This document shows, piece after piece, positions 1 to 7,786 of a DNA stretch of 12,623 nucleotides. This stretch comes from Saprospiraceae bacterium (GTDB lineage Bacteria; Bacteroidota; Bacteroidia; Chitinophagales; Saprospiraceae): positions 1 through 12,623 of the forward strand of contig SLKL01000306.1 of NCBI GenBank assembly GCA_007134625.1. Reading direction: 5' to 3'. The notes under the pieces were generated by a model. It was given only the letters and a program-made list of their open reading frames with translations, did no database searches and was not told the origin of the DNA. Position 1 is the first letter of the stretch; every line of letters begins with the position of its first letter. Position numbers and translations under genes: made by a program.

Positions 1-405
1 CCTGATAGAAGTGATTTAATTGCCTATGGTAAATACCTGTTTGATGCCGGAGCTTGTGGGGATTGCCATACTAATTTTGAAAAGGGGCAATTTATTGGAC
101 CGGTTGGAGGAGGTGGGAGAGAGTTTATATGGCCGGATGGAAGTGTACTGAGAACACCAAATCTAACGCCTCATAAATCCGGGATAGGTCATTTTACCAA
201 AGAGAGCTTTGTCCATCGTTTTAAAATGTATGCCGACACCAACCTTGTGCTTCCTGCTGTTGAACCCGGAGATTTTCAAACCATTATGCCCTGGGTTATG
301 TATGCGGGCATGAAAGAAGAAGACCTTGAAGCCATATATGCTTATTTGCAATCTCTTGAACCATTCGACAATGAAGTAGAGATATTTACTGCTGCGGTGC
401 AGTAG
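1..405 (+). CDS. c-type cytochrome, C-terminal part (5' end outside window)
   Basis: The frame is open from the first base to a TAG at 403-405, giving the last 134 residues. A haem-attachment motif C-G-D-C-H lies at fragment residues 19-23 (Cys19, Cys22, His23). It is followed by a Gly-rich segment, a T-P-N-L-T-P motif with G-I-G-H-F-T-K-E after it (about 52-68), and a late I-M-P-W plus Y-A-G-M-K-E-E-D-L stretch (about 95-109). The motif order matches bacterial diheme/monohaem cytochrome c domains of the 'TPNLTPD...GIG.WT' type, in which a late Met (Met96, Met100 or Met104 here) supplies the distal haem ligand. Such proteins are exported and carry electrons in the periplasm or at the outer membrane. 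Only one haem site is visible; another may lie upstream of the window. The lipoprotein gene starts 39 nt after the stop on the same strand with no terminator between, suggesting an operon. The cytochrome class is clear; the partner and substrate are not. Confidence 0.88.
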   Translation, partial: PDRSDLIAYGKYLFDAGACGDCHTNFEKGQFIGPVGGGGREFIWPDGSVLRTPNLTPHKSGIGHFTKESFVHRFKMYADTNLVLPAVEPGDFQTIMPWVMYAGMKEEDLEAIYAYLQSLEPFDNEVEIFTAAVQ

Positions 406-444
406 TTGTTATGGAATCCATTAATTAATCAAAAATCTATTATT

Positions 445-1389
445 ATGACAACTAAATTATTTTTCAAACTTGTAGTTTTATTGCTTTTTTTGAGTCCACT
501 TATTTTTATTTCATGCAGCAATGATGATGACGGTGGACCCTCACAGGAGCAAATGATTGAACAAATGCTTAATGAAGTCCGTCAGGTAACTGCAGGAATA
601 AGTACCGTGGAAGATGCTGCTGCTGCCGGTTGGGATACGGATTTATCCGGTTGTGTTGAGCATCCTGTGGAAGGTGGCATGGGGCATCATTTTGCTCGAA
701 TGGAATATATTGACGGTAGGGTCAATCATCTCGAACCGCAGATTCTGCTTTTTGAGCCTCATCCAGATGGGAGCTTTGAATTAGTTGGTGTAGAGTATAT
801 TGTCCCTTTTGCTATTTTAGCTGCGGATGCTGACCCACCTGAGTTGTTTTTCCATAAATTCCATCAAAACCCACAACAGGGTATCTGGGCATTGCATGTA
901 TGGACTGAAAAGGAAAATCCCAGCGGAACTTTTTTTGATTGGAATCCCAATGTGAGCTGTAATACCGAGGAAGAATTAATTGAAATACTCTTGAATGAAG
1001 TGCGTCAAATTACCGCTGGTATCAATAACCTTGAAGATGCTGCTGCTGCCGGTTGGGATACTGATTTGTCCGGTTGTGTTGAACATCCGACAGAGGGTGG
1101 AATGGGACACCATATCGCCAGAATGGAATACATTGATGGTAGGGTCAACCACCTTGAACCTCAGATTTTACTTTTTGAACCACATGAAGATGGTAGTTTT
1201 GAGTTGGTAGGTGTGGAGTATATCGTACCCTTTGCTATTTTACCTGCAGATGAAGACCCTCCTGTATTGTTTTTTCATGAATTCCACCACAATCATCATC
1301 AGGAAATCTGGGCATTGCATGTATGGACCGAAAAGGAAAATCCCAGCGGAACATTCTATGATTGGAACCCGAATGTAAGTTGCAACTAA
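445..1389 (+). CDS. putative surface lipoprotein with two tandem copies of a ~140-residue domain
   Basis: A 314-residue protein. I place the start at ATG 445, because residues 1-24 then form a proper lipoprotein signal: Lys4 and Lys8, a long hydrophobic run, then a lipobox F-I-S-C with Cys24 lipidated. A TTG at 406 would add 13 non-signal residues. After Cys24 comes S-N-D-D-D-G-G, an acidic stretch of the kind that directs Bacteroidota lipoproteins to the cell surface. The rest is two copies of one domain (residues 35-172 and 176-313, period 141). By hand count 118 of 138 aligned residues are identical. Each copy has A-G-W-D-T-D-L-S-G-C-V-E-H-P, G-G-M-G-H-H, a V-E-Y-I-V-P-F core, H-V-W-T-E-K-E-N-P and D-W-N-P-N-V-S-C. 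Two Cys per copy (70/172 and 211/313) could pair as disulfides. From memory, single-copy secreted proteins of unknown function in many bacteria share the late H-V-W...N-P.G.F..W-N-P pattern. I do not know the function. The many His and aromatic residues and the adjacent cytochrome would fit metal or redox chemistry, but that is inference. Confidence 0.85.
   Translation: MTTKLFFKLVVLLLFLSPLIFISCSNDDDGGPSQEQMIEQMLNEVRQVTAGISTVEDAAAAGWDTDLSGCVEHPVEGGMGHHFARMEYIDGRVNHLEPQILLFEPHPDGSFELVGVEYIVPFAILAADADPPELFFHKFHQNPQQGIWALHVWTEKENPSGTFFDWNPNVSCNTEEELIEILLNEVRQITAGINNLEDAAAAGWDTDLSGCVEHPTEGGMGHHIARMEYIDGRVNHLEPQILLFEPHEDGSFELVGVEYIVPFAILPADEDPPVLFFHEFHHNHHQEIWALHVWTEKENPSGTFYDWNPNVSCN
547..963 (+). 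repeat. tandem coding repeat, copy 1
   Basis: First copy of the internal duplication in the lipoprotein, residues 35-173. It is aligned to copy 2 at an offset of 423 bp (141 codons) with no indels. Over the 131 codons from residue 42 to 172, about 48 codons differ synonymously and 16 change the residue. Confidence 0.9.
970..1386 (+). repeat. tandem coding repeat, copy 2
   Basis: Second copy, residues 176-314. It keeps both Cys, the G-G-M-G-H-H motif and the D-W-N-P end. It differs mainly in the segment just before the last Trp-rich motif, where several positions have become His (residues 278-285). Confidence 0.9.
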
Positions 1390-1446
1390 CTGTTTAGGTG
1401 AGAAACTTATTAAAAAATCAGATGTTGGTTTTCCTGAACTGAGAGT

Positions 1447-1496
1447 GCCCAACCATTAAAAGTACAAAGCTTAGAAAATGGTTGGGCGTTTTTTTT
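1447..1496 (+). terminator. intrinsic terminator after the lipoprotein gene
   Basis: A perfect 11-bp inverted repeat, GCCCAACCATT at 1447-1457 and AATGGTTGGGC at 1477-1487, encloses a 19-nt loop. It is followed by G and eight T (1489-1496). It ends the + strand transcript 58 nt after the TAA. On the - strand the hairpin is preceded by A residues and has no T run after it, so it should work in one direction only, although it sits between convergent genes. Confidence 0.88.
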
Positions 1497-1505
1497 GAAT
1501 CATTT

Positions 1506-4406
1506 TCACCAGCTTCCACCCTCCCGCATACATATATTTTTGAACTCACAATAAGTACAGACCTTTTCATCAGTAGTCTGCTCAAAATTTCTGTTGGGAT
1601 TGAGCAGTGCTTCCAGCGTTTGTTCCAGTTGTTCTGTAAATGTTTTATACAACTCGCTTGAGGTATCAATTCTGGTGTTAGGTCTATTTTTCCCATTGTC
1701 AATAGCAAGATATGGGTCAAAATCATCCGAAAACTGACGGGTCGCATATACTGCCGGCTGAAGTACGATGTTTTGGTATTCTGCCTCCTGTTGTTGTAAC
1801 ATCCAACAATACAGAAAAAGCTGAATTGCAGCACTGTTTAATTGATCGGCTTTTTCTTGATCACTCCCTGGAAGTGGTATAATGTTTTCCGGTTTAAAAT
1901 CCGGTTTGTCTCCTCCCGTTTTGTAATCGACAATTACTGTACTGTTATCCTTCTTATGAATGCGATCAACTTTTGCAGTAAATCTTACTTCCTGCCCTTT
2001 TAGTTCTCTCCTGAACTCCAATTCTTTCTCGTGGGCAATCATAGTGAAAGGAGCATTCTCCAAATCAAAATCTAGTAGATTATCCGCAATCTGAAAGAGA
2101 TAATTCATGGCTACCAAATCGTGTCCGGGCAATTCCTTTCCGGCTGTCTTGCGGTATTTGTCCAGTTTTTTTCGCAATACCTGAGGAAGATTGAATTTCA
2201 TTTCTTTAATCTTTTCGCCATCTACCTCCTGATTGTTATATGGTTCGTATAATTCCTCCATTAAATCGTGAAGAATACTCCCTGAAATACGTGCATCTAC
2301 TTCCTCCGCTATTTCTTCTTCAGTTCCCGCACCTATGACAAAGTTGAAGTAAAACTTGAGTTCACATTTGAGGAAATTCAACAATGAGGATGGAGACAAT
2401 CCTCTGTTCTTTAATTGGCTCAAAAGCTGATTGTGGATTTCCGCTGTCCTTTTTATCGATATTTCACCTGCCTGATTGTTTTCCAAAGGAATGGAGAGTT
2501 GAGATTCTGAAGTGAAATCCCAGTTGTCGAAATTGCCGAATTTAATCTGTTGAATAAAACGCGAGGGTTCTGCCTTGTTCAATCCTCCGCCTGAAGAATT
2601 ATCGTACAACAGGGTCAGGTTTTTTGCTCCTGCTATTAGCGTCCAAAAATAATAGGACTGATCTGCCATTTCGTCCTCAGCGGTGGGCAATCCGTAGTAT
2701 TTTTTCAGGGTAAAAGGAATGAGCGTTTGACCGGGGTTTGATGGCTGTATGCCCTCATTCATGGAGGGTAAAATAAGCCTGTCATAACTAACATTTCGGG
2801 ATTCTAAAGCACCCATTAACTGAATACCACTCAGTGGCTCACCTTTGAATGGGAGTCTTCTGCTTTGAGAGAGGTCCCTCAACATGTTTTTTAACAATTG
2901 AAAATCGGGATGCTCCGGCCATGCCGACAAAGTATCTTTTAATCTGATTAACATCTGATGGGCAGAGCGTATCAACTCCTGAGTTAGATTTACAGTTTTC
3001 ACTTCCATATCCGGATTATCCTCAGTGTTCAATTCATAAGCTACTTCCAGAATTTCCAACATTTTTTCGAGTAATTCCCCTGAACCGGCAGGAGTTGTAC
3101 TTAGTAATTCAGTAAGAGAATGGGGGAGTATGGATTTAATCTGCTCCGGTGAAAAATAGACTTCTGACCTTAAATCGACCAGTTTACGCCTTCCCTCTAC
3201 TTCTTTATAGACTTTGACCGCTTTTAACCATTCACTTTGTAAGCCGGGAAAACAGGGATTGAAAAAGATCTTTTGCAAATGGGAGTAGTAGAAATCTCCT
3301 TTATTTAATTCTGCCTCTTCATAAAGTTCGATCAAATCGCGCATAAGGTCATAGGCAAAAGTCGTGGAAATTTTAATACCTGCGGAGACATTTATGGCAG
3401 GACGATTCTCCGGTAAAGACCAAAGCAAGGGTAATAGCAAATCCTCATCACTGAGGACGACTCCTGATGTTTCCTTTGGATTGGTGTTCATCATCAGTTT
3501 AACGACTGTTTGAGCCTGAAGTGAACGGAAGGGTAGTGGTATGACTTCCAGTTTCTTATGATCTTTGACAAGGTCTGTGGATGTCTTTTTCGCAGGAGGG
3601 AAAAGTTGAAGGTTCTCAGATAGGAATCTGCCGCCTTCCTTTTTCAACTCATTTATCAAAAGGGGATCTTCATTCCAGTAAAAATCTGCTTTCCCGGCAT
3701 CCCTCAACAGGCTAAAAAGTTTTTTCTCACAACGGTTAATCCTGTTAAATCCTGCAAAAATAAAATGCTGCTCATTGGGGATGAAAATTTTCTCAAGACG
3801 ATTGGCGACCTCTTTATAAATCATACCGGAGTAAGCAAGTCCTTTGTCTGAAAGCTCTTTTTTGAATGCTTGGTAAAGTGCACCCAGTTTATTCCAGACT
3901 TTCATGAATTTTTGCCCGGGGCTGCCTTCCTCGTGTTTTTTGGATAGATACTCAATGAGGTTTTTTAACGCATCGTGGTCTTCAAAATCAGGTTGGAAAC
4001 TCAAATCTATTTCCTTTAGGTCCCTAAGTTGTCCATAAATGCGATCTGCCGAAATCAGGTATTTATCAATCAAATCAAAATCCCTTATCAGTATTTTTCC
4101 AAAAAAGTAAAACTGTTGAAAAGTTTCGGGCTCCTCAAATTGATAGGTTTTATTCCAGACTCCATGTAATGTATTGAGCTGAGTAAGTGGATCAGCTAAT
4201 ACGAGATCACTTTTTTCTCTAAAAAAATCATCTATGGTCGTGATCATTGGAGACCAGATGGGGCTATCCGAAAGTTGTGCAAGATGCCTTTGGAATACAC
4301 GACCACTTCTTCTGTTTGGAAAAACCACCACGAGATTCCTAATGTCTTTCCCGTATCTCTGATGGACATCTTCAGCAATTTTATATAAAAATGAATCTTT
4401 TCGCAT
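1506..4406 (-). CDS. AddB-like PD-(D/E)XK nuclease with Fe-S cysteine motif (recombinational repair)
   Basis: A 966-residue protein, probably the nuclease/scaffold partner of the helicase encoded 24 nt upstream. The N-terminus has V-V-V-F-P-N-R-R-S-G-R-V-F (about 26-38), as in AddB-type subunits, but no Walker A motif. A Y-D-R-L-I-L-P-S-M-N-E-G segment (about 541-552) corresponds to the degenerate helicase-like middle of this family. The C-terminal nuclease domain begins near S-P-S-S-L-L-N-F-L-K-C (Cys681). It contains His713 (I-L-H-D-L), Asp814 (K-V-D-R), Asp827-Tyr-Lys829 followed by T-G, and Gln862/Tyr866, the full PD-(D/E)XK set. Cys681 together with Cys950, Cys953 and Cys959 (C-T-Y-C-E-F-K-N-I-C) form the four-cysteine pattern that holds a 4Fe-4S cluster in AddB nucleases. 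The protein ends seven residues after the last Cys. Spacing and strand suggest one transcript and one complex for double-strand-end resection. No separate promoter was seen in the gap. Bacteroidota versions usually carry only a family name, so no symbol is given. Confidence 0.88.
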   Translation of the reverse strand: MRKDSFLYKIAEDVHQRYGKDIRNLVVVFPNRRSGRVFQRHLAQLSDSPIWSPMITTIDDFFREKSDLVLADPLTQLNTLHGVWNKTYQFEEPETFQQFYFFGKILIRDFDLIDKYLISADRIYGQLRDLKEIDLSFQPDFEDHDALKNLIEYLSKKHEEGSPGQKFMKVWNKLGALYQAFKKELSDKGLAYSGMIYKEVANRLEKIFIPNEQHFIFAGFNRINRCEKKLFSLLRDAGKADFYWNEDPLLINELKKEGGRFLSENLQLFPPAKKTSTDLVKDHKKLEVIPLPFRSLQAQTVVKLMMNTNPKETSGVVLSDEDLLLPLLWSLPENRPAINVSAGIKISTTFAYDLMRDLIELYEEAELNKGDFYYSHLQKIFFNPCFPGLQSEWLKAVKVYKEVEGRRKLVDLRSEVYFSPEQIKSILPHSLTELLSTTPAGSGELLEKMLEILEVAYELNTEDNPDMEVKTVNLTQELIRSAHQMLIRLKDTLSAWPEHPDFQLLKNMLRDLSQSRRLPFKGEPLSGIQLMGALESRNVSYDRLILPSMNEGIQPSNPGQTLIPFTLKKYYGLPTAEDEMADQSYYFWTLIAGAKNLTLLYDNSSGGGLNKAEPSRFIQQIKFGNFDNWDFTSESQLSIPLENNQAGEISIKRTAEIHNQLLSQLKNRGLSPSSLLNFLKCELKFYFNFVIGAGTEEEIAEEVDARISGSILHDLMEELYEPYNNQEVDGEKIKEMKFNLPQVLRKKLDKYRKTAGKELPGHDLVAMNYLFQIADNLLDFDLENAPFTMIAHEKELEFRRELKGQEVRFTAKVDRIHKKDNSTVIVDYKTGGDKPDFKPENIIPLPGSDQEKADQLNSAAIQLFLYCWMLQQQEAEYQNIVLQPAVYATRQFSDDFDPYLAIDNGKNRPNTRIDTSSELYKTFTEQLEQTLEALLNPNRNFEQTTDEKVCTYCEFKNICMREGGSW

Positions 4407-4430
4407 TGAATTTTGATTGAGTGTTTTTAA

Positions 4431-7400
4431 TTAATTGACCTTTTCAGTTTTCATGGCATCTGTGTAAAAAAGCCACGCCTCTGTTTCGTCATATCCCATT
4501 TCTCTTAGAACCGAGCAGTAAACTCCCATTTGCTTTTGATAATGTGCATAAGGACGACCGGTTTTGTAATCAATTACAATGGCTTTATTGTCTTTAAGTA
4601 CAACGCGATCAGGTCGGTAACGCCTGCCATCAGGTAGCAGGATATCCCTTTCATTCAGCACCTCTATTCCATCTTCAAACCACTTGGCTACGGGGTCAAG
4701 ACCAAAAGCAGCCTGTATTCTACTTTTCCATTCATCGTACTCACTCTCTGCCATATGTCCCTCTTCTATAACTTGTAGCAAAGCCTTTGGCAGGTCAGAC
4801 TTTCGGATGACAAGCTCCAGAATTCTGTGCATCAATAGACCCTCTTCAATGGCAGTGCGATCACTCGAGTCAGCGGAAGCGATGCCGGTTTTTATTCCTG
4901 TTGTTTTGATTTGAGGTAGTTGTTGGGCTGAGTGGTATTTTTCCAGACTAGTGGTATTAGTGGGACTCTTCTTTGATGATTTCGGTATCAGATTTTCTCT
5001 TGCATTTTCACCATAGGCATACGCCTCAATGTCTTCGTGTTCAGTAGGTGGGAGGTCTAGCTGTTTGAGCTTGTTTGATGCAAATGTTTTTAGGAATGGT
5101 ATGAGACTTTCCTCATTTTTAATTCCGTTATTACCATAAACATAAACAAACAGTGCATTTCTCGGGCGTGTACATCCTACGTAAAAGACATTCAACTGAT
5201 CCAGCCAATTGTACATGACCTCAGTCCAGTATTCACTTTTGAAGCGGGTTTCTCGTGCACTTGAAGAGGCAAAGATTGGAAACATCTGAGCTTGCTCTTT
5301 ATCATTTTCGAAACGATCATCTTCTACCCAGATGATGGTATCGCTTTTGGGCATCAAATTTACACCGGCAAATGGCATAAATACCACATCAAAAGCCAGT
5401 CCTTTGGATTTGTGGACAGTCATAATATTGATTTTGTCAGGACTCGATGGTGGTTCCACATTTTTATCTCTACCTTCTTCCTCCCAATATTTTACAAAAC
5501 CGGCCAGATCGTCTCCGTTTTTCTTATGGTATTCATCTATTTCATCAGAAAAAGCCGAGAGGTAGTAAAAGTGCTTCTCCATGGACTCTTTTCCCAGGCC
5601 TAAACCTGCTACAATATTGCTGAATAAACCTTTGATTCCCTGTTGAATACCATCACTTATCAAATCGTCCAATTCTTCCGGAATTTTACCTAAAGTATCG
5701 ATAAAAAGACCGTTGCCAGTTTTATAAAGTGTGTTATTGAGTCCTGCTTTGTTAGAAAAATGACTGAATTGGAGCAGCAATAATTGCTTGTATCGCTGTT
5801 CTGATTTTCCAAGGAGTGCGAGTTTCATTAAGCTCACTATAGTCTCCACTGCCGGAGAGTCACCTATCGACAGGACTTCTTCGGAGAAAAAATCAAAAAT
5901 TTCACTTTTTGGATATTTGGTCTGCATTTCAGTCAACCACTCGATCAGTTTTCTTCCCTCCGTTCGTGTACGGGTTAACATGGCAATCTGTCCCGGTCTG
6001 AATCCTCTTTTTTCCAGATCCAAAAGCTCACCTTCCATTCTACGGAACAATGGAACGTCAAAATCCTCATTTTTTCTTCCTTTGGAAAAAAACTCCATCT
6101 GCACATAACCGTGTCTTTCAGGTTCTTTTTTCGGATATGTCTGTTCCGCATCTGAATAAATTTCTCTGATCGCTTTGGATTCTTTCATTTCGGTCCATTC
6201 CGGCATAGATTCTCCAATTTTAAGATCCAGAACCTCGCTTAATTTATCGGGCATGAACTCAAAAAGCGCGTTGTTGAAATTAACGATATCCTTATCTGAT
6301 CGCCAATTGAACCGGAGGCTATCCTGTACGATCTCCTGAAAATCTTCATGCACATCGTATTTCAGCATCCTCCAGTCTCCATTCCTGAATCGATAAATGG
6401 CTTGCTTGATATCACCTACGACAAGATTGGAGTCCCCGGATGCCATATTCTCAGAAATCAATGGTCTGATGTTGTCGTATTGATAGCGACTCGTATCCTG
6501 GAATTCATCTACAAAGATGTGCTTGTAGCGATTTCCTATTCGCTCATACACAAGCGGGCTGTCTGTTTCTTTTAAAAAGTCTTTCAGCATCTCGTATGTT
6601 TCACCTAATAGGAACAGGTTGTTTTCCTTAATATATTCCCTAACTATGGCCTTTAGGTAGGATATGGCTTCAAAGCTGTTGTAGCTTCTAATTATAGCCC
6701 TGTTACTTAGATAGCTTTCCTTTCTCTCAACTAAGTATTCATGAACTTCTTGAATTACAGGCATCAATTCATTGGAACATGCAATTATTTGTTCTTTTGT
6801 TGCATTTGGAGCTGATTTTGCATACCAGGCATCTACTGATTCCAGTGCTTTTATCCAGTTGCTTCCATTAGGTATTTCATATGCATCGACTTTTTCACGT
6901 CTGATAAAGTAATTTACAAAACTATTTTTTTTACCTGAAAAATCATTGGGTTCAAGATCAAATTTTTCTACTATCTCTCTGGCTTTTTCTTTGTAGATTT
7001 CAAAAGTCTTATCCGCAGCATATACATATTCATTTAGTACGCTCTTAATCTTACTTAGTCTATCTTTGTTTTTTCTGGTATCCGGTAATTGGTTTTCTTT
7101 GAATATTTCTCTGGAGAGTTTTTTTAGTTCTTTTTTATAGTTAGGCGACTTGGACTCCCTGATGAGGTCTTCCTGAATGTTGCTGATAATCCGCATAAGT
7201 GGGTCATCTGCCCTCATTTTTTTCAGATAATCATTCAGTGCATCCGTGACTACCTGATCTACATTTAATTCCACATCAAAATTACTTGCAAGCCCCAGGT
7301 CTCTGAAAAAAGCTCTGATAATACGCTGAAAAAAAGAGTCGATTGTGGTCAGACTAAAATCGTGGTAAGAGAGTAAGATATTTCGCTGTACCTCTGCCGC

Positions 7401-7670
7401 TTTTTGTTTGATTTTATCAACATCCCTTCCAAATTCAGACATTGAAAGTAGAGCTTCTTTATGACCACTTTCTTCAGGATTTTTTGCCAACAGATCCAGT
7501 TCTTCCAGCACTTTTGCTTTCATTTCATTGGCAGCTTTATTGGTAAAAGTAATGCCGAGAATTCTGGTGAAATAGGATGGAGATTTGGTTAGGCTAAGTT
7601 TTAGATACTCAGTGGTTAGTCTGAATGTTTTACCCGAACCTGCAGATGCAGTTATTACATTTAAGGACAT
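4431..7670 (-). CDS. AddA-like UvrD/RecB-type helicase with C-terminal nuclease domain
   Basis: A 1079-residue superfamily 1 helicase-nuclease that should unwind and trim DNA ends before RecA loading. I start it at ATG 7670-7668, which places Walker A (A-S-A-G-S-G-K-T) at residues 8-15, as is usual for the family. A TTG at 7739 would add 23 residues and lies inside the predicted promoter. Helicase motifs in order: Ia G-I-T-F-T-N-K-A-A (about 39-47), II D-E-F-Q-D-T (388-393), III G-D-I-K-Q-A-I-Y-R-F-R (419-429), IV N-W-R-S (455-458), V T-V-H-K-S-K-G-L-A-F-D (751-761) and VI F-Y-V-G-C-T-R-P-R (829-837). A low-complexity Ser/Thr/Lys linker (about 895-938) leads to a RecB-like nuclease with His948, R-P-D-R (Asp1021), I-D-Y-K-T-G (Asp1034, Lys1036) and Q-M-G-V-Y (from 1047). 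All key residues are present, so both subunits of the pair look nuclease-competent, as in AddAB rather than RecBCD. No Chi-recognition property can be read from the sequence. Confidence 0.9.
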   Translation of the reverse strand: MSLNVITASAGSGKTFRLTTEYLKLSLTKSPSYFTRILGITFTNKAANEMKAKVLEELDLLAKNPEESGHKEALLSMSEFGRDVDKIKQKAAEVQRNILLSYHDFSLTTIDSFFQRIIRAFFRDLGLASNFDVELNVDQVVTDALNDYLKKMRADDPLMRIISNIQEDLIRESKSPNYKKELKKLSREIFKENQLPDTRKNKDRLSKIKSVLNEYVYAADKTFEIYKEKAREIVEKFDLEPNDFSGKKNSFVNYFIRREKVDAYEIPNGSNWIKALESVDAWYAKSAPNATKEQIIACSNELMPVIQEVHEYLVERKESYLSNRAIIRSYNSFEAISYLKAIVREYIKENNLFLLGETYEMLKDFLKETDSPLVYERIGNRYKHIFVDEFQDTSRYQYDNIRPLISENMASGDSNLVVGDIKQAIYRFRNGDWRMLKYDVHEDFQEIVQDSLRFNWRSDKDIVNFNNALFEFMPDKLSEVLDLKIGESMPEWTEMKESKAIREIYSDAEQTYPKKEPERHGYVQMEFFSKGRKNEDFDVPLFRRMEGELLDLEKRGFRPGQIAMLTRTRTEGRKLIEWLTEMQTKYPKSEIFDFFSEEVLSIGDSPAVETIVSLMKLALLGKSEQRYKQLLLLQFSHFSNKAGLNNTLYKTGNGLFIDTLGKIPEELDDLISDGIQQGIKGLFSNIVAGLGLGKESMEKHFYYLSAFSDEIDEYHKKNGDDLAGFVKYWEEEGRDKNVEPPSSPDKINIMTVHKSKGLAFDVVFMPFAGVNLMPKSDTIIWVEDDRFENDKEQAQMFPIFASSSARETRFKSEYWTEVMYNWLDQLNVFYVGCTRPRNALFVYVYGNNGIKNEESLIPFLKTFASNKLKQLDLPPTEHEDIEAYAYGENARENLIPKSSKKSPTNTTSLEKYHSAQQLPQIKTTGIKTGIASADSSDRTAIEEGLLMHRILELVIRKSDLPKALLQVIEEGHMAESEYDEWKSRIQAAFGLDPVAKWFEDGIEVLNERDILLPDGRRYRPDRVVLKDNKAIVIDYKTGRPYAHYQKQMGVYCSVLREMGYDETEAWLFYTDAMKTEKVN

Positions 7671-7727
7671 AAAATGGAAAGCTTTTGATTGTTCTTCATC
7701 GATACAGGGTGTACCCAATTCGATCGT

Positions 7728-7759
7728 TAAAGGTAGCAAAAAAAGCTGAGATTTCCAAA
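7728..7759 (-). promoter_or_regulatory. predicted Bacteroidota-type promoter for the helicase-nuclease operon
   Basis: Read on the - strand, TTTG (7759-7756) and TACCTTTA (7735-7728) are separated by 20 nt. This matches the Bacteroidota -33 TTTG and -7 TAnnTTTG elements except for the last base. Transcription would begin near 7721, leaving a leader of roughly 50 nt before the ATG at 7670. It lies in the 116-nt gap after the T9SS gene, the only sizeable intergenic space on this strand. Confidence 0.5.
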
Positions 7760-7786
7760 TTTTTTACTGCCTATTTTAAGGAAAGC

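Noticed and set aside
406..444. Upstream TTG extension of the lipoprotein gene (13 extra residues).
   Set aside because: The extension lacks signal-peptide character and would push the Lys/hydrophobic signal 13 residues inward; ATG 445 gives a textbook lipoprotein signal.
5292..5603. Open frames on the + strand inside the helicase gene (also at 4684, 5788 and 6348).
   Set aside because: These are antisense shadows of conserved helicase/nuclease motifs, with no recognisable domain or start context.
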